A DNA stretch of 64,000 bases from Polyangiaceae bacterium (GCA_019637265.1 JAHBVY010000002.1:62001-126000), one strand, 5' to 3'. Shown: positions 17,185 through 26,680, counted from the first letter of the stretch. Notes: generated by a model from the letters alone, not told the origin. Numbers and translations are program-made.

Positions 17185-18144
17185 ATGAAGCGGTCTCCAT
17201 CACCTGGCGCGCGGAGCCAAAGCGTGAGCGCGGGCCCCGGCTCACGCCGGAGCTTGGGTGCGGCCGCGGTGTGCGCCCTCGTGGCGGGGCTCGGCTGCTC
17301 CACCGCGGTGAGCGGCGAGCCGGGTGGTGATGAGCTCGGCGCCACCCGCGCGCTCATCCGCATCGAGCGCATCGAGACGTTGGCCCCCGATGGCGCGCGC
17401 GCCTACGCGCTCGCCCATTTTGCGCAGGTGAAAGGCGCCGCGCCGAGGCACACCCTGGAGCTGCTCGACTTGGGTGAGGCCTTGCCGGAGGTCGGTTCGT
17501 GCATCGATGGCCGATCAGGCGAGGCACCGGACGCGTGGAGCACCACGGGGCAGGTGGAGCTGCTCGAGGCGGGTGAGGTCACCATCTCCACGCCCACTCA
17601 GGTCACCTCCCTCGCGCCGCGCGCCTTCCCCACGGTGCGTGATTTGGTCAGCGGTGTGGTCTACTCCAGTCGCGATCAAGCCGCGGAGCCGCTGCCGAGC
17701 GGCACGCCTTACCGCGTGTCGGCGTCGGGGTCCTCGGTGTTCGCGCCGATCGACGTGATGGCGGAGGCGCCCGAGGCGCTCAGCGAAGTGTACGTGGGTG
17801 GCCTCAGCCTGAGTGAGCTCAGCGAGCTGCCGCTCGCCGGCTCGGTGCCCCTGCGTTGGGCTCCCTCGGACAGCGTGAGGGGCCAAGCTGGCGCGGCAGG
17901 GCAAGCGGGGGACTGGGTGGTCTTCGAGCTGACGGACGGCCTCTCGCGCGTGGTGTGCAGCTTCGACGATCGCGCCGGCAAGGGCGTGGTGCCGAGCGGC
18001 GTCATCGAGAGCTCCGGGCTCACGGGTGGGTCAGCCACGCTGTCGCTCCACCGCGTGCGGGTGGCGACGTTCGGGGATGAAGCGAGCACCCTCGGGGAAA
18101 TCCGCTTCGACTTCGAGATCGCAGCGCCCGTTCAGCTGCGGTGA
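17185..18144 (+). CDS. Hypothetical lipoprotein
   Basis: From ATG 17185 the 319-residue protein has a basic N-terminus and a hydrophobic segment ending ALVAGLGC (Cys38), consistent with an atypical lipoprotein signal; a GTG at 17170 is an alternative start. The mature region is rich in beta-prone Val/Thr/Ser stretches and has a Leu-Ser-Glu run (LSLSELSELPLAGS) followed by a WAPSD segment. I recognise no family. It looks like a secreted beta-sandwich-type protein; a carbohydrate-binding or adhesion role would be speculation. Confidence 0.6.
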   Translation: MKRSPSPGARSQSVSAGPGSRRSLGAAAVCALVAGLGCSTAVSGEPGGDELGATRALIRIERIETLAPDGARAYALAHFAQVKGAAPRHTLELLDLGEALPEVGSCIDGRSGEAPDAWSTTGQVELLEAGEVTISTPTQVTSLAPRAFPTVRDLVSGVVYSSRDQAAEPLPSGTPYRVSASGSSVFAPIDVMAEAPEALSEVYVGGLSLSELSELPLAGSVPLRWAPSDSVRGQAGAAGQAGDWVVFELTDGLSRVVCSFDDRAGKGVVPSGVIESSGLTGGSATLSLHRVRVATFGDEASTLGEIRFDFEIAAPVQLR

Positions 18145-18267
18145 GCGGCATCGAAGCCAAGCGCACGGCGCCTGCTCCCATCGCACGCATAGCCTCGTCG
18201 GACACGGCGTCCTGAGCTAGTCGTCAGGATCGCTGCCGGGCAGCAGCCGTCTGAGCAGCTGACTAGG

Positions 18268-18939
18268 TCACGGGGCGCGGCTGATCGAGCGCTCCCCTGG
18301 GCCTCCCTTGCGCGTGAAGCTCAGCTTCGCCTGGGCTGGTTTTTTTGGGGGGTTGGAGCTCTGGGGCGCGCCGCTCGGCGCCGGCCCCGCCTTGGGGGCT
18401 GGCGCGCTGGAAGGCGCTGAAGACGCAGGCGCTGACGGCGCCGGCGCGCCCGATGCGGCCTCTCCGGGCGTCACGATGCGGTAATCGAGGGTCCGCGACT
18501 GACCGTCGCGCAGGAACTGCACGCTCAGAGCCGGCGCCTGCTTCAGGGACTGGAATACCTCGTAAGCCTGACCTTCTCGCTCGATCGACTGTCCATTGAC
18601 GCGCGTCACGACGTCACCTGGGCGAAGGTCCACGCCTTGCCAGAAGCCTTCGTCGAACAGCTCCAGGATCTTGAAGCCTTGGAAGCTGCCGTTGGGGGCG
18701 AAGCTCGGCGTCACCTCCAAGCGCTGAAGGAAGTAGCCGAGGCCACGGTCCACGGTTTGGTCCACGTCGCGGCGCCACAGCGCGCCCTTCGGTGGCGGCA
18801 CCTCGGGCGCCGGGGCCTGGCTCGGCTCACTCACCGCCGAGCTGGGCTCGGGCGCGCTCCCACCGCAGCCGAACGCGCTCAGCGCGAGCGCGCAAGCGAC
18901 CCCTGAAATGACGCCACGCCTCACGATCGCTGCCTTCAC
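18268..18939 (-). CDS. PDZ-domain lipoprotein, GspC-like
   Basis: With GTG 18939 as start (VKAAIVRRGVISGVA) the signal ends ALSAFGC, giving a lipoprotein. Residues about 55-140 look like the C-terminal PDZ domain of type II secretion GspC: QGFKILELFDEG, then VDLRPGDVVTRVNGQSI and a strand pair ending TLDYRIV. The C-terminal 70 residues are a Pro/Ala/Ser linker, and a G-rich motif copy is read there as SNPPKKPAQ. There is no transmembrane or HR domain as in true GspC, so it is a stand-alone PDZ lipoprotein. Confidence 0.7.
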   Translation of the reverse strand: MKAAIVRRGVISGVACALALSAFGCGGSAPEPSSAVSEPSQAPAPEVPPPKGALWRRDVDQTVDRGLGYFLQRLEVTPSFAPNGSFQGFKILELFDEGFWQGVDLRPGDVVTRVNGQSIEREGQAYEVFQSLKQAPALSVQFLRDGQSRTLDYRIVTPGEAASGAPAPSAPASSAPSSAPAPKAGPAPSGAPQSSNPPKKPAQAKLSFTRKGGPGERSISRAP

Positions 18940-19032
18940 GCCCGCTCGCTGCCACGCGCAGCGCGCGCGGGGCAAGATTTCGACGACGCGACGTGACGAC
19001 GCGGTGGGTGGCGCGCGCCGCTCGCCGCGACT

Positions 19033-19719
19033 ATGGCTCGCCCCGTGGCACGCGCAGACGCCCTCGGTTGCTCAGCGCTGTTCGCGCTCCCGGCAGCGCT
19101 GGCGCTGACCGTCGCCGCCGGGGTGTATGGGACGGCGGCGTTCGGGCGCGGCGCGCGGCCGCCGCCGCCGCCACCGGGCGCGGACGTGATCGAGGGGCGC
19201 ATGCTGGGGCCCGCAGAGCGGCCGCCGCTCGGTGGCGACGCGGCGTACGCCGAGCTCGGCGTGGAGTGCATGGAAGGCACCGGTCGCGACACGGTGCGCA
19301 CCGTGCTCACCACGCGCACCTACGGCGCCCCGCGCATCACCACGCCGAGCGGCCAAGAGCACACGCTGCCGCCGTTCTCGAGCGACCGCTGGAGCGGCTA
19401 CCGCTTCACCCACGAGGCGCATCACAGCCTGCGCGGCCACCCGGCGGGGGCGCTCGCGCCAGGCTGGGAGACGCGGCGCTGCGACCAGCTGACGGTGTCG
19501 CTGGTGAGCGTGCCCCCAGGGCAACACGTCATCATCCAGGGCGAGCGCGCCTGGTTCGGGAGCCGTGAGGAGCTGGCCTCCCGCGCCGATCAAGGGCGCA
19601 CGGCGTTCCGCGATCGCGCGCTGCTGCTCGGCGGCATCGCCGCCGCGTTGTGGGGCCTGGCCTGGGCGGGTGGGCGCCGGTTTCGTCGCCAGCGGCGCGA
19701 CGACGACGGCGAGCGCTGA
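19033..19719 (+). CDS. Hypothetical two-TM protein
   Basis: The 228-residue protein has hydrophobic segments at about 15-38 and 196-215, a Pro run after the first (RPPPPPPGAD), a central soluble region of about 150 residues and a basic tail (RRFRRQRRDDD). The two-helix arrangement with an intervening domain containing GRDTVRTVLTTRTYG and PPGQHVIIQGERAWFGS is reminiscent of GIDE-type membrane proteins, but I cannot show the key residues. It ends 131 bases before the kinase fusion gene. Confidence 0.6.
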   Translation: MARPVARADALGCSALFALPAALALTVAAGVYGTAAFGRGARPPPPPPGADVIEGRMLGPAERPPLGGDAAYAELGVECMEGTGRDTVRTVLTTRTYGAPRITTPSGQEHTLPPFSSDRWSGYRFTHEAHHSLRGHPAGALAPGWETRRCDQLTVSLVSVPPGQHVIIQGERAWFGSREELASRADQGRTAFRDRALLLGGIAAALWGLAWAGGRRFRRQRRDDDGER

Positions 19720-19850
19720 GCCGCACGGCGGAGCCATCGCGACGAGCGCGCCTGGCAAACGACTCGCGAGGGAACGTGCACCTCGATCGCGACGCTGCCT
19801 GATGCGCGCGGGAGGTGTCGCGCCGCCCGAAGCTTGGTACGGAGCGCTCC

Positions 19851-22028
19851 ATGACGCTCGATGCGCACGGGCCCCCCACCCCAGCCGAGGCACTCCGCCA
19901 CGCCCTGGCGCAGAACCCGCTCCTGTCCACGCTGGCGCCCCATGAATTGGCGCTGTTGGCTGACTACCTCACGGTGCATCAGTATCAGCCCGGTGAGGTG
20001 ATCGTGCGCGAAGGGGACCGCGAGCGGTCGATGTATTTCGTGGTGGAGGGGATGGGCGCGCTGCGGCGTGGCGACGTGCAGCTCGGGCCGTTGGGGCCCG
20101 GCGAGTACTTCGGTGAGCTCGGCTTGGTCGCGGCGCGCGACCGCGCGGCGAGCATCGTGGCGACGACGGCGCTCACCGCGCTGCGGCTCGACATCGAGGG
20201 CTACGAGCGGCTCACCCGAGAGCACCCGGACTTCACCGTGCGGCTGCTGCAGACCTTCGTCGATGGGCTCGCCGATCGCCTGGTGAGCATGACGGAGAAC
20301 GTGGGGGTGCTGCTCACGCGGCGCGCGCTGCCACGCCGCACGGCGCTCACCCCCAAGGTGCTCGGCGAGCCGAGGCCCGTGCCCACCGGCACCCAGCTCG
20401 CCAAGCTGCTGCCCAACCTGGTCGATGGAAGGCGCGTGGTCGCGGCGCTGCTCGATCGCAAGGCGGTGTCGCTGAACACCGCGCTCTACTCGAGCGGTGA
20501 CGTGGAGGCGCTCACCACGGACAACTGGGAGGGGCAGCGCATCTACCGACGCAGTCAGGCTCTCTTACTGCTCGAGGCCGCCTATGAGGTGGCGCCGGAG
20601 GCGGGCATTCGCCTCGCGCACTCGGTGGGCGTGGGTCAACGCGTCGCCATCGATCGCCTGGGCCAGCGCACCCTCGCCGATCTCGCCCCAGAGCTCACCC
20701 GGGTGATGCGTGAGCTGACGGAGCGCGACTCACCGCTGCGTGAAGAGCGCTGGAGCGTGGGGGAGGCGATGGAGCACTTCAGCGAGCGCGGCTGGGGCGA
20801 CGCCGTGGCGCTGCTCCAGGTGTGGCGCGAGGCCACGGTGCCGGTGCTGAGCTATGGTCAGGTGTACGCGCTTTCATTCGGCCCCGCGCTGCCCAGCACC
20901 GGGCAGCTCCGCCCGCCCAGCCTGCTGCACGACGATCACGAGCTGCTCCTGCTCTACCCTCAAGAGGTGGTGGGCAGCGGCGCGCCTGAATCCGTGCGGC
21001 AACCGAGCGCCGCGCCGCCCGAAGGCGCGCTCGCCGCGGCGAGCCAAACCATCGATCTCATCCGCACGCAAGACCTGTGGCTCGAGACGCTGGGCGTCTC
21101 GGGCATCGGGAGCTTCAATCAAGCCTGCGTGGAGGGGCGCGTCTCCCAGCTCATCCGCGTGAGCGAGGGCTTCCAAGAGAAGTGCATCAGCCGCATCGCC
21201 GACGCCATCTTGGAGCGCGACGGCGTGAAGGTGGTGTTCATCGCGGGCCCCTCCTCCTCCGGGAAGACCACCTTCATCAAGCGCCTGAGCGTGCAGCTCC
21301 AGGTGAGCGGCGCGCGCCCGCTCGGCGTCTCCCTGGATGACTACTACGTGGATCGCGAGCTCACGCCGCGCGACGCCGACGGCGAGTACGACTTCGAGGC
21401 GCTCGAGGCGCTGCGCATCGACCTGCTCGAGCGCGACCTCGAGCGGCTGCTGCGCGGCGAGCGCGTGGCCACGGCGCGCTACGACTTCCAGACGGGGATC
21501 AGCCACCCGAACGGTGGCCCCGTGCTCGAGGTGGGGGAGCGCGATCTGCTGCTCCTCGAAGGGATCCACGGGCTGAACCCGGCGCTGGCGCGCACCATCG
21601 ACCAGGCTTGCGTGTTCCGCGTCTTCATCTGCCCGCTGTCGCAGCTGCCGTTCGATCGCCTCAGCCGCATCCACGCCTCGGACATGCGCCTGCTCCGCCG
21701 CATCGTGCGCGATCGTCACTCGCGCGGCTACAGCGCCGCGGACAACATCATGCGCTGGCCCTCCGTGCGGCGCGGCGAGCGCGCGCACATCTTCCCCTAC
21801 CAGCAGCACGCCGACGCGGTGTTCGACACCTCCTTGGTGTACGAGCTCAGCGTGCTCAAGGTGTTCGCCGAGCGGTACCTCCTGGAGGTGCCGCGGCAGC
21901 ACCCGGCGTACACCACGGCGTTTCGTCTGTTAGGCTTACTGGACCGCCTGGTCACCATCTACCCCGATCACGTGCCGCCCACCTCCATCCTGCGCGAGTT
22001 CATCGGCGGCAGCGGCTTCGAATACTGA
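19851..22028 (+). CDS. Cyclic-nucleotide-binding domain fused to uridine kinase-like nucleoside kinase
   Basis: From ATG 19851 (GGAG eight bases upstream; the GTG at 19815 lacks spacing) the protein has 725 residues. Residues about 20-140 are a cNMP/Crp-type beta-barrel with PGEVIVREGD and PGEYFGELGLV, where the phosphate-binding cassette normally sits. Residues about 175-310 resemble the second additional domain of threonyl-tRNA synthetases seen in nucleoside kinases (NWEGQRIYRRSQALLLLEAAYEV). The rest is a uridine-kinase-type P-loop domain: GPSSSGKTT (K472), DDYYVDRELTPRD and a lid segment. It probably phosphorylates a nucleoside under control of a cyclic nucleotide. It is coupled by TGATG to the SDR. 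Confidence 0.85.
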   Translation: MTLDAHGPPTPAEALRHALAQNPLLSTLAPHELALLADYLTVHQYQPGEVIVREGDRERSMYFVVEGMGALRRGDVQLGPLGPGEYFGELGLVAARDRAASIVATTALTALRLDIEGYERLTREHPDFTVRLLQTFVDGLADRLVSMTENVGVLLTRRALPRRTALTPKVLGEPRPVPTGTQLAKLLPNLVDGRRVVAALLDRKAVSLNTALYSSGDVEALTTDNWEGQRIYRRSQALLLLEAAYEVAPEAGIRLAHSVGVGQRVAIDRLGQRTLADLAPELTRVMRELTERDSPLREERWSVGEAMEHFSERGWGDAVALLQVWREATVPVLSYGQVYALSFGPALPSTGQLRPPSLLHDDHELLLLYPQEVVGSGAPESVRQPSAAPPEGALAAASQTIDLIRTQDLWLETLGVSGIGSFNQACVEGRVSQLIRVSEGFQEKCISRIADAILERDGVKVVFIAGPSSSGKTTFIKRLSVQLQVSGARPLGVSLDDYYVDRELTPRDADGEYDFEALEALRIDLLERDLERLLRGERVATARYDFQTGISHPNGGPVLEVGERDLLLLEGIHGLNPALARTIDQACVFRVFICPLSQLPFDRLSRIHASDMRLLRRIVRDRHSRGYSAADNIMRWPSVRRGERAHIFPYQQHADAVFDTSLVYELSVLKVFAERYLLEVPRQHPAYTTAFRLLGLLDRLVTIYPDHVPPTSILREFIGGSGFEY

Positions 22029-23638
22029 TGAGCACCTTACCTCCAAAGCGCGACGCCGCGCCCAACGTGCCTGAGCTTCCCGGCGAGCCTCCGAATGCAC
22101 CCAGTGAGCCTCCCAGCGCAGAAGCGCTGCGTCAGTGCCTCACGGTGCTCGAGGCGGTGGTCGCCGATCGCGCGCTGCTCAGTCAGCTCCCGCACGACGA
22201 GCGCGAGGCGCTCTTGATCGCCGCGGGGCGCGTCTCACGCCCGGGGCGCACCGAGCAGCGCGTGCTCGCGCGCGCGCTCAGGAAAGGGCGACGCAAGGCC
22301 GACCGCGACGCGCAAGAAGCGACGCTCGCCACCGCACCCATCCGCAAGCTGCGCGAGCAGGTGGTGTTCATCACCCCGCCGCGGCTCGTGGAGCCGCTCG
22401 AGGCCGCGCCGGCAGACAGAGCGACTGACACACCAGCAGAGCCACCAGAGCTGAGCAAGGCGCTCATCTGCTACGTGTGCAAGGAGCCTTACCACACGCT
22501 GCACTCGTTCTACGACCAGCTGTGCCCTGCTTGCGGTGACTTCAACTTCCAGAAGCGCGGTCAGACAGCGAACCTCGAGGGGCGCACCGCGCTCTTGACC
22601 GGCGCGCGCGTGAAAATAGGCTACCAGGCGGCCATCTTGCTGCTCCGCGCCGGCGCGCGCGTGATCGTGAGCACCCGTTTCCCCGCGGATGCAGCGCGCC
22701 GCTACGCGCGCGAGGCGGATTTCGGAGACTGGGGTCACCGGCTCATCCTCTTCGGGCTCGACCTGCGTCACACGCCGAGCGTGGAGCGCTTCGCGCGGCA
22801 CCTACTCGAGACCGAGCAACGCCTCGACTTCATCCTCCACAACGCCTGTCAAACCGTGCGGCGGCCCGCCGGCTTCTACCAGCACCTACTGGACCACGAG
22901 CAAACGCCCGCTGCCTTACCAGAGGCCGCGCAGGCGCTGCTCGGCCCGCGCGTCGCGACGGAGGACGCCTCCCTGCTGCCGGCGCTGCTCACGGCGAGGG
23001 CCGACGATCCATCAGGGAGCCTACTCAGTGGCCTCCCTGCCTCCGCAGCGCTCACCCAGCTCGCCCTCACGCCGGAGGACCATCAAGGCGGTGAGGCATT
23101 GTTCCCCGAGAGGCGCCTCGACGCCGACGAGCAGCAGGTCGACCTCCGGGCGCACAACAGCTGGCGCCTGCCGTTGCACCAGGTGAGCACCGTGGAGCTG
23201 CTCGAGGTGCAGCTGGTGAACGTGACCGCGCCGTTCATCTTGAACGCGCGGCTCAAGCCGCTGATGGAGCGGAGCCCGGAGCAAGACAAGCACATCGTCA
23301 ACGTCTCCGCGGTGGAGGGCCAGTTCTACCGTCGCTTCAAGACGGACAAGCACCCTCACACCAACATGGCCAAGGCCGCGCTCAACATGATGACGCGCAC
23401 CTCGGCGTCAGACTACGTGCGCTCCGGCATCCACATGAACAGCGTGGACACCGGCTGGGTGACGGACGAAGACCCCGCGCACATTGCCGCGAGGAAACGC
23501 GCCGAGAACGGCTTCCACCCGCCGCTCGACATCGTGGACGGCGCCGCCCGCATCGTGGACCCCATCTTCCACGGCTTCAACACCGGGGAGCACCTGTGGG
23601 GCCGCTTCCTGAAGGACTACAAGTCCGTCCCGTGGTAG
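22028..23638 (+). CDS. SDR-family protein with N-terminal zinc finger
   Basis: The 536-residue protein starts at ATG 22028, overlapping the kinase stop by one base. Residues 1-140 are Ala/Pro-rich; then CYVCKEPYHTLHSFYDQLCP gives a CxxC...CxxC zinc finger. The Rossmann part starts LEGRTALLTGARVKIGYQAA and continues LDFILHNACQT. The catalytic YxxxK is replaced: HTNMAKAALNMM has Lys but Thr where Tyr is expected. That pattern (zinc finger, TGARVKIG, HTNMAK) appears typical of this SDR subfamily and not a one-off mutation. Substrate is unknown; coupling suggests action near the nucleoside kinase. Confidence 0.8.
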   Translation: MSTLPPKRDAAPNVPELPGEPPNAPSEPPSAEALRQCLTVLEAVVADRALLSQLPHDEREALLIAAGRVSRPGRTEQRVLARALRKGRRKADRDAQEATLATAPIRKLREQVVFITPPRLVEPLEAAPADRATDTPAEPPELSKALICYVCKEPYHTLHSFYDQLCPACGDFNFQKRGQTANLEGRTALLTGARVKIGYQAAILLLRAGARVIVSTRFPADAARRYAREADFGDWGHRLILFGLDLRHTPSVERFARHLLETEQRLDFILHNACQTVRRPAGFYQHLLDHEQTPAALPEAAQALLGPRVATEDASLLPALLTARADDPSGSLLSGLPASAALTQLALTPEDHQGGEALFPERRLDADEQQVDLRAHNSWRLPLHQVSTVELLEVQLVNVTAPFILNARLKPLMERSPEQDKHIVNVSAVEGQFYRRFKTDKHPHTNMAKAALNMMTRTSASDYVRSGIHMNSVDTGWVTDEDPAHIAARKRAENGFHPPLDIVDGAARIVDPIFHGFNTGEHLWGRFLKDYKSVPW

Positions 23639-23710
23639 CTCACAGTGCGTAGCCGGTTGGGCGCGGTGAGGCACTGGTCAGGTTGGGCTGACGCGCGAAG
23701 CCGCCACGCA

Positions 23711-23739
23711 GCGCGGTGCCGTCCAACCCCCCCAAAAAC
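23711..23739 (-). repeat. Dispersed G-rich motif
   Basis: GCGCGGTGCCGTCCAACCCC is followed by CCCAAAAAC. It lies between the convergent SDR and PEGA genes. Confidence 0.75.
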
Positions 23740-23825
23740 AAGCGGGCCACCCTCAACCGAAGGGCAGCCCGGCTCACCTCTTGCTCACCCGCGCGACCCG
23801 TGAAGGGACGCACCGTCAGCTTGAC

Positions 23826-25355
23826 CTAGAACGTGACCGACGCCGAGTGCGTGCCGCCGGGCTTCACGTTCACGCCCTGCACCTTACGCCCCTCAGGGCC
23901 GATGAACACGATGGTGTGCGGCCCGGGCGCCACCTTCACCGACTTGGGCGTCATGCCGATGGGCTTGCCATCCACCACCACGTTGGAGGGCGGCGTGGAC
24001 GAGATGTGGATGGTGCCCTGCTCATTCGAGGCAGCGGCGCCCTTGTCATCGCCCTTCTCCGCTCCCTTCGCGGCGCCCTTGGCCGCAGCGCCCTTGACCG
24101 CCGTCTTCGTGTCCGCCTTGGCGGTGGCCTTGGTGTCCGCCTTCTCGTCAGCGCGCTTGTCGCCCAGCTGATCGACGCTCAGCGTGTCGTCCTTCGCGCT
24201 GTCTTCTTTGGCGCTGTCAGCCTTGCTGTCGGTCTTCGCGTCCGCCTTGGCGGGCTCATCAGTCGGCTTGGCTGACTTGTCCGGCACCAGCTCGATGCTG
24301 TGGGTGCGCGTCTGCCCACCCTCGATGTTCACCGACACCGCCGCCGAGCTCTCGAAGCCGGGCGCGACCACCTTCACGAAGTGCTCACCCGCGGTGAGGC
24401 CGTCCACCTTGCAAGGCGAGGCCTCGCAACGACGACTGCCATCGACGAACAGCTCGAACTTGTCCACCGCGGTGCCACCTGGCCCCGACACGTTCGCGAG
24501 CAGCGTCCCCTCCTTCGCGCCACCGCCCGCGAACTGCTGATACACGAGGCCCGCGGCGACCAACGCGAGCAACACCAGCGCGCCGACGATGAGCTTGTTG
24601 TTGCCGGAAGGCGCGGGCGCTTGATGCACCACCACCGGCTGAGACAAGACCGGCATGGTGCTGACGGGCGGCGGGGCCGACACCGGCGGCACGGACATCG
24701 GCCCGGGCACCGAGGGCACGGGCACGGAAGGCACGGGCGCCGAAACGGCGGGCGCCGGCGGCACCGAGATGGGCGCTGGCGTGGGCGGCGGAGGCGGCGC
24801 AGCGGACGTGCCACCGCGGGTCATCGCGGCGACGATGGACACGTCAGGCAGCTTGACCGTTGGCGTCCCCTCCTGGGGCCGCACCGGCGTCGCCTCGTCC
24901 CCTTGATCTTCCACGTACTCCACGTGCTCGAGCGGCGCGGCCTCGATCTCCGAGCGAGTGGGCGGCGGCGGCGCGCTCGGCGGCGGCGCAGCACCGCGCA
25001 GCGAAGGCGGGGGCGGCGGCGCGGCAGAAGTGGCCGTCGTCGAAGCGACGGACGACGGCACCGGCGGGGGCGCCGACACGCGACTGGGAGGCGGGGCCGA
25101 CACGCGGCTCGGAGGCGGCGGCGGGGGCGCGCTAGCCAGGGAATGGACGCCGCTCGACGACTGCATCACTGGTCGCGCCTGACCCGAAGGCGGGCTCACC
25201 AAGGAGGCCGCCGAGGTGGCCTGGCTCTTGGGGGCGCTCGGCGGCGCGGCGGGGGCGCCCTGCGCGCGCTTGCTCTTCACGGGGAGGTCGGCGAAGAGCT
25301 CGCCGGAGCCTTCCTCATTTTCCGACGTGGAAATCTCTGAGTTCGAGCTGGCCAT
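23826..25355 (-). CDS. Membrane-anchored Pro-rich protein with PEGA domain
   Basis: The 509-residue protein has a strong Shine-Dalgarno (AAGGAGG, 25366-25372) ten bases before ATG 25355. Residues 1-260 are a disordered Pro/Ser/Ala-rich region with repeated RVSAPPP and VPSVP units; a single TM helix follows (about 267-290, LIVGALVLLALVAAGLVY). Outside it are a beta-rich repeat (EASPCKVDGLTAGEHFVKVVAPGF), a Lys/Ala/Asp-rich linker (about 385-450), and a C-terminal PEGA domain (HISSTPPSNVVVDGKPIG). PEGA domains bind surfaces or glycans. An N-in topology, with the Pro-rich part cytosolic, is inferred. Confidence 0.8.
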   Translation of the reverse strand: MASSNSEISTSENEEGSGELFADLPVKSKRAQGAPAAPPSAPKSQATSAASLVSPPSGQARPVMQSSSGVHSLASAPPPPPPSRVSAPPPSRVSAPPPVPSSVASTTATSAAPPPPPSLRGAAPPPSAPPPPTRSEIEAAPLEHVEYVEDQGDEATPVRPQEGTPTVKLPDVSIVAAMTRGGTSAAPPPPPTPAPISVPPAPAVSAPVPSVPVPSVPGPMSVPPVSAPPPVSTMPVLSQPVVVHQAPAPSGNNKLIVGALVLLALVAAGLVYQQFAGGGAKEGTLLANVSGPGGTAVDKFELFVDGSRRCEASPCKVDGLTAGEHFVKVVAPGFESSAAVSVNIEGGQTRTHSIELVPDKSAKPTDEPAKADAKTDSKADSAKEDSAKDDTLSVDQLGDKRADEKADTKATAKADTKTAVKGAAAKGAAKGAEKGDDKGAAASNEQGTIHISSTPPSNVVVDGKPIGMTPKSVKVAPGPHTIVFIGPEGRKVQGVNVKPGGTHSASVTF

Positions 25356-26215
25356 GGGGGGTTTACCTCCTTAAGCGGGCACCTTGTCGAGCTGCCTGAC
25401 GAGTGAAGCAAGCGACCTCTGCGGCACCGGGCGATAGAGACGCGTACGCGTGGTTGGCCTGAGACGCATGGGGTTCAACGGAGCGGGGGGGGTGCTTGAG
25501 CGCGCGCTGGGTTGCGGCTCATGGAGCCTGAGGCTCACGGGGCTGCGGCCCACGGGACCGCAGCTCACGATGATGAAGGCGACGCGAAGGGCGACGCGCG
25601 CCTCCTCGGCGAGCCGTACCTGGCCAGTGTATTTGAAACCTAAAGAGTTTCACGGAGCAAGTTGCGGGGGAGCGGAGCTTTCGGTAGCGCTAGAAACTTA
25701 CAGCGAGAACCCGGATGGTTCCAGGCGGCTTGGGTCGAGCGCCGATGCGGATGACGTGCGAGCGCTCGAGCGTGCTCAGACGGCCGAAGCCTCGACGCGG
25801 TTTGAAGGGCGTTCGCGTTCTGGAAGATCCAGGGGATTTTCAGGGGGTTGGTAGCTCCAGGGTGCGGCGCGCGGCACCACAGGCGCCGTGAGGCTCGAGC
25901 GCCGACGAGGAGCACTTCATAGCGCGATCCGATGCGCGAAGGTGAACGCTCCTGGGTGACTGCTTCGCGCTGCGCGCGATCCCTCGACAGCGGTTCAGTG
26001 GCCGCGTGCATCGAAGACAAACGCCATCTTGCGTCGGCGCGCGCTGCACGCGCCAGAAAGTGACGCTCGCGCGTGGCTGCACGACGCGCGAAAGCGGCGG
26101 GTTCAAACCCGCCCACTCCAAAGCGCGAAAGCGGCGGGTCATCCGTACGAAACGCCGCGCTGCGCCGCGGCCGCGCCACGTTGCGTCAGGGGGATCACCA
26201 ACCTAGACTCCTGGC
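25356..26215. other. 860-bp intergenic region
   Basis: It lies between divergent starts. It contains the Shine-Dalgarno of the PEGA gene, a dispersed-motif variant (25837-25856, TTTTCAGGGGGTTGGTAGCT), a 17-bp direct repeat GCGCGAAAGCGGCGGGT (26086-26102 and 26123-26139) and a hairpin (26094-26114). Open frames here (for example minus 25640-26179) are Arg/Ala/Pro-rich and lack any recognisable domain or ribosome binding site. Confidence 0.5.
26094..26114. repeat. GCGGGTT palindrome
   Basis: GGCGGGTT-C-AAACCCGCC is a variant of the palindromes at 30411-30430 and 60683-60703. Its loop looks like a tRNA T-arm, but no tRNA is folded around it. Confidence 0.5.
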
Positions 26216-26680
26216 ATGTCACGGGCGCCCCGAGCCTCCACCGCGACTCGGTCGCAGGCGGAGCAGCTAGAGCTGCGAGAAGCGCTGCGCGCGGCCGGGC
26301 TCCGGGCCACCATCCCGCGCGTGCGGGTGCTCAGCGTGCTCGGCGGTGCGACCACGCCGCAGAGCCACGGGGAGGTCGCCGATCAGCTCGCCGCGGAGGG
26401 CTTCGACCGCGCGACGGTGTACCGCAACTTGGTGGATCTCACCGAGGTGGGCCTGGTGCGCCGCAGCGACCTCGGGGACCACGTGTGGCGCTTCGAGCTC
26501 GCCCGCGAGGGGCACCACGCAGAGGACAGCCACGCTCACTTCGTGTGCGCCTCGTGCGGCGCGGTGGCCTGCCTCCCGGTGGAGTCCGTGCAAGTCTCCC
26601 CCAGCAAAGGCGCCCCGCGCGCCCTCAAAGGCGGCGACCTGGAGATCCAGGTGCGCGGCCTGTGCGACGGCTGCGCCTGA
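26216..26680 (+). CDS. Fur-family transcriptional regulator
   Basis: The 154-residue protein has the Fur winged helix (GLRATIPRVRVLSVLGGATTPQSH and RATVYRNLVDLTEVGLVRR) and the metal-binding C-terminal domain with His-rich HHAEDSHAHFVCASCGAVAC and a second CDGC pair at the end, the structural zinc site. It belongs to the Fur/PerR/Zur family; metal or peroxide specificity cannot be assigned. The start has no strong Shine-Dalgarno. It is close to a metal-efflux operon (next, convergent), which fits a local role in metal homeostasis. Confidence 0.92.
   Translation: MSRAPRASTATRSQAEQLELREALRAAGLRATIPRVRVLSVLGGATTPQSHGEVADQLAAEGFDRATVYRNLVDLTEVGLVRRSDLGDHVWRFELAREGHHAEDSHAHFVCASCGAVACLPVESVQVSPSKGAPRALKGGDLEIQVRGLCDGCA

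Noticed and set aside
21608-22027. Longer start for the zinc-finger SDR inside the kinase gene
   Set aside because: Arg/His/Pro-rich shadow of the kinase; the ATG at 22028 overlaps the kinase stop as expected for coupling.
24300-25340. Arg/His/Gly-rich plus-strand frame across the PEGA gene
   Set aside because: Shadow of the Pro/Ser-rich minus-strand gene; no motif of its own.
26094-26114. tRNA (T-arm-like GCGGGTTCAAACCCGC)
   Set aside because: No acceptor, D or anticodon arm can be placed around it; the palindrome recurs at two other places as a dispersed element.
25640-26179. Possible 179-codon gene in the 860-bp gap
   Set aside because: Arg/Ala/Pro composition, no ribosome binding site, no domain, crosses a direct repeat and a hairpin.
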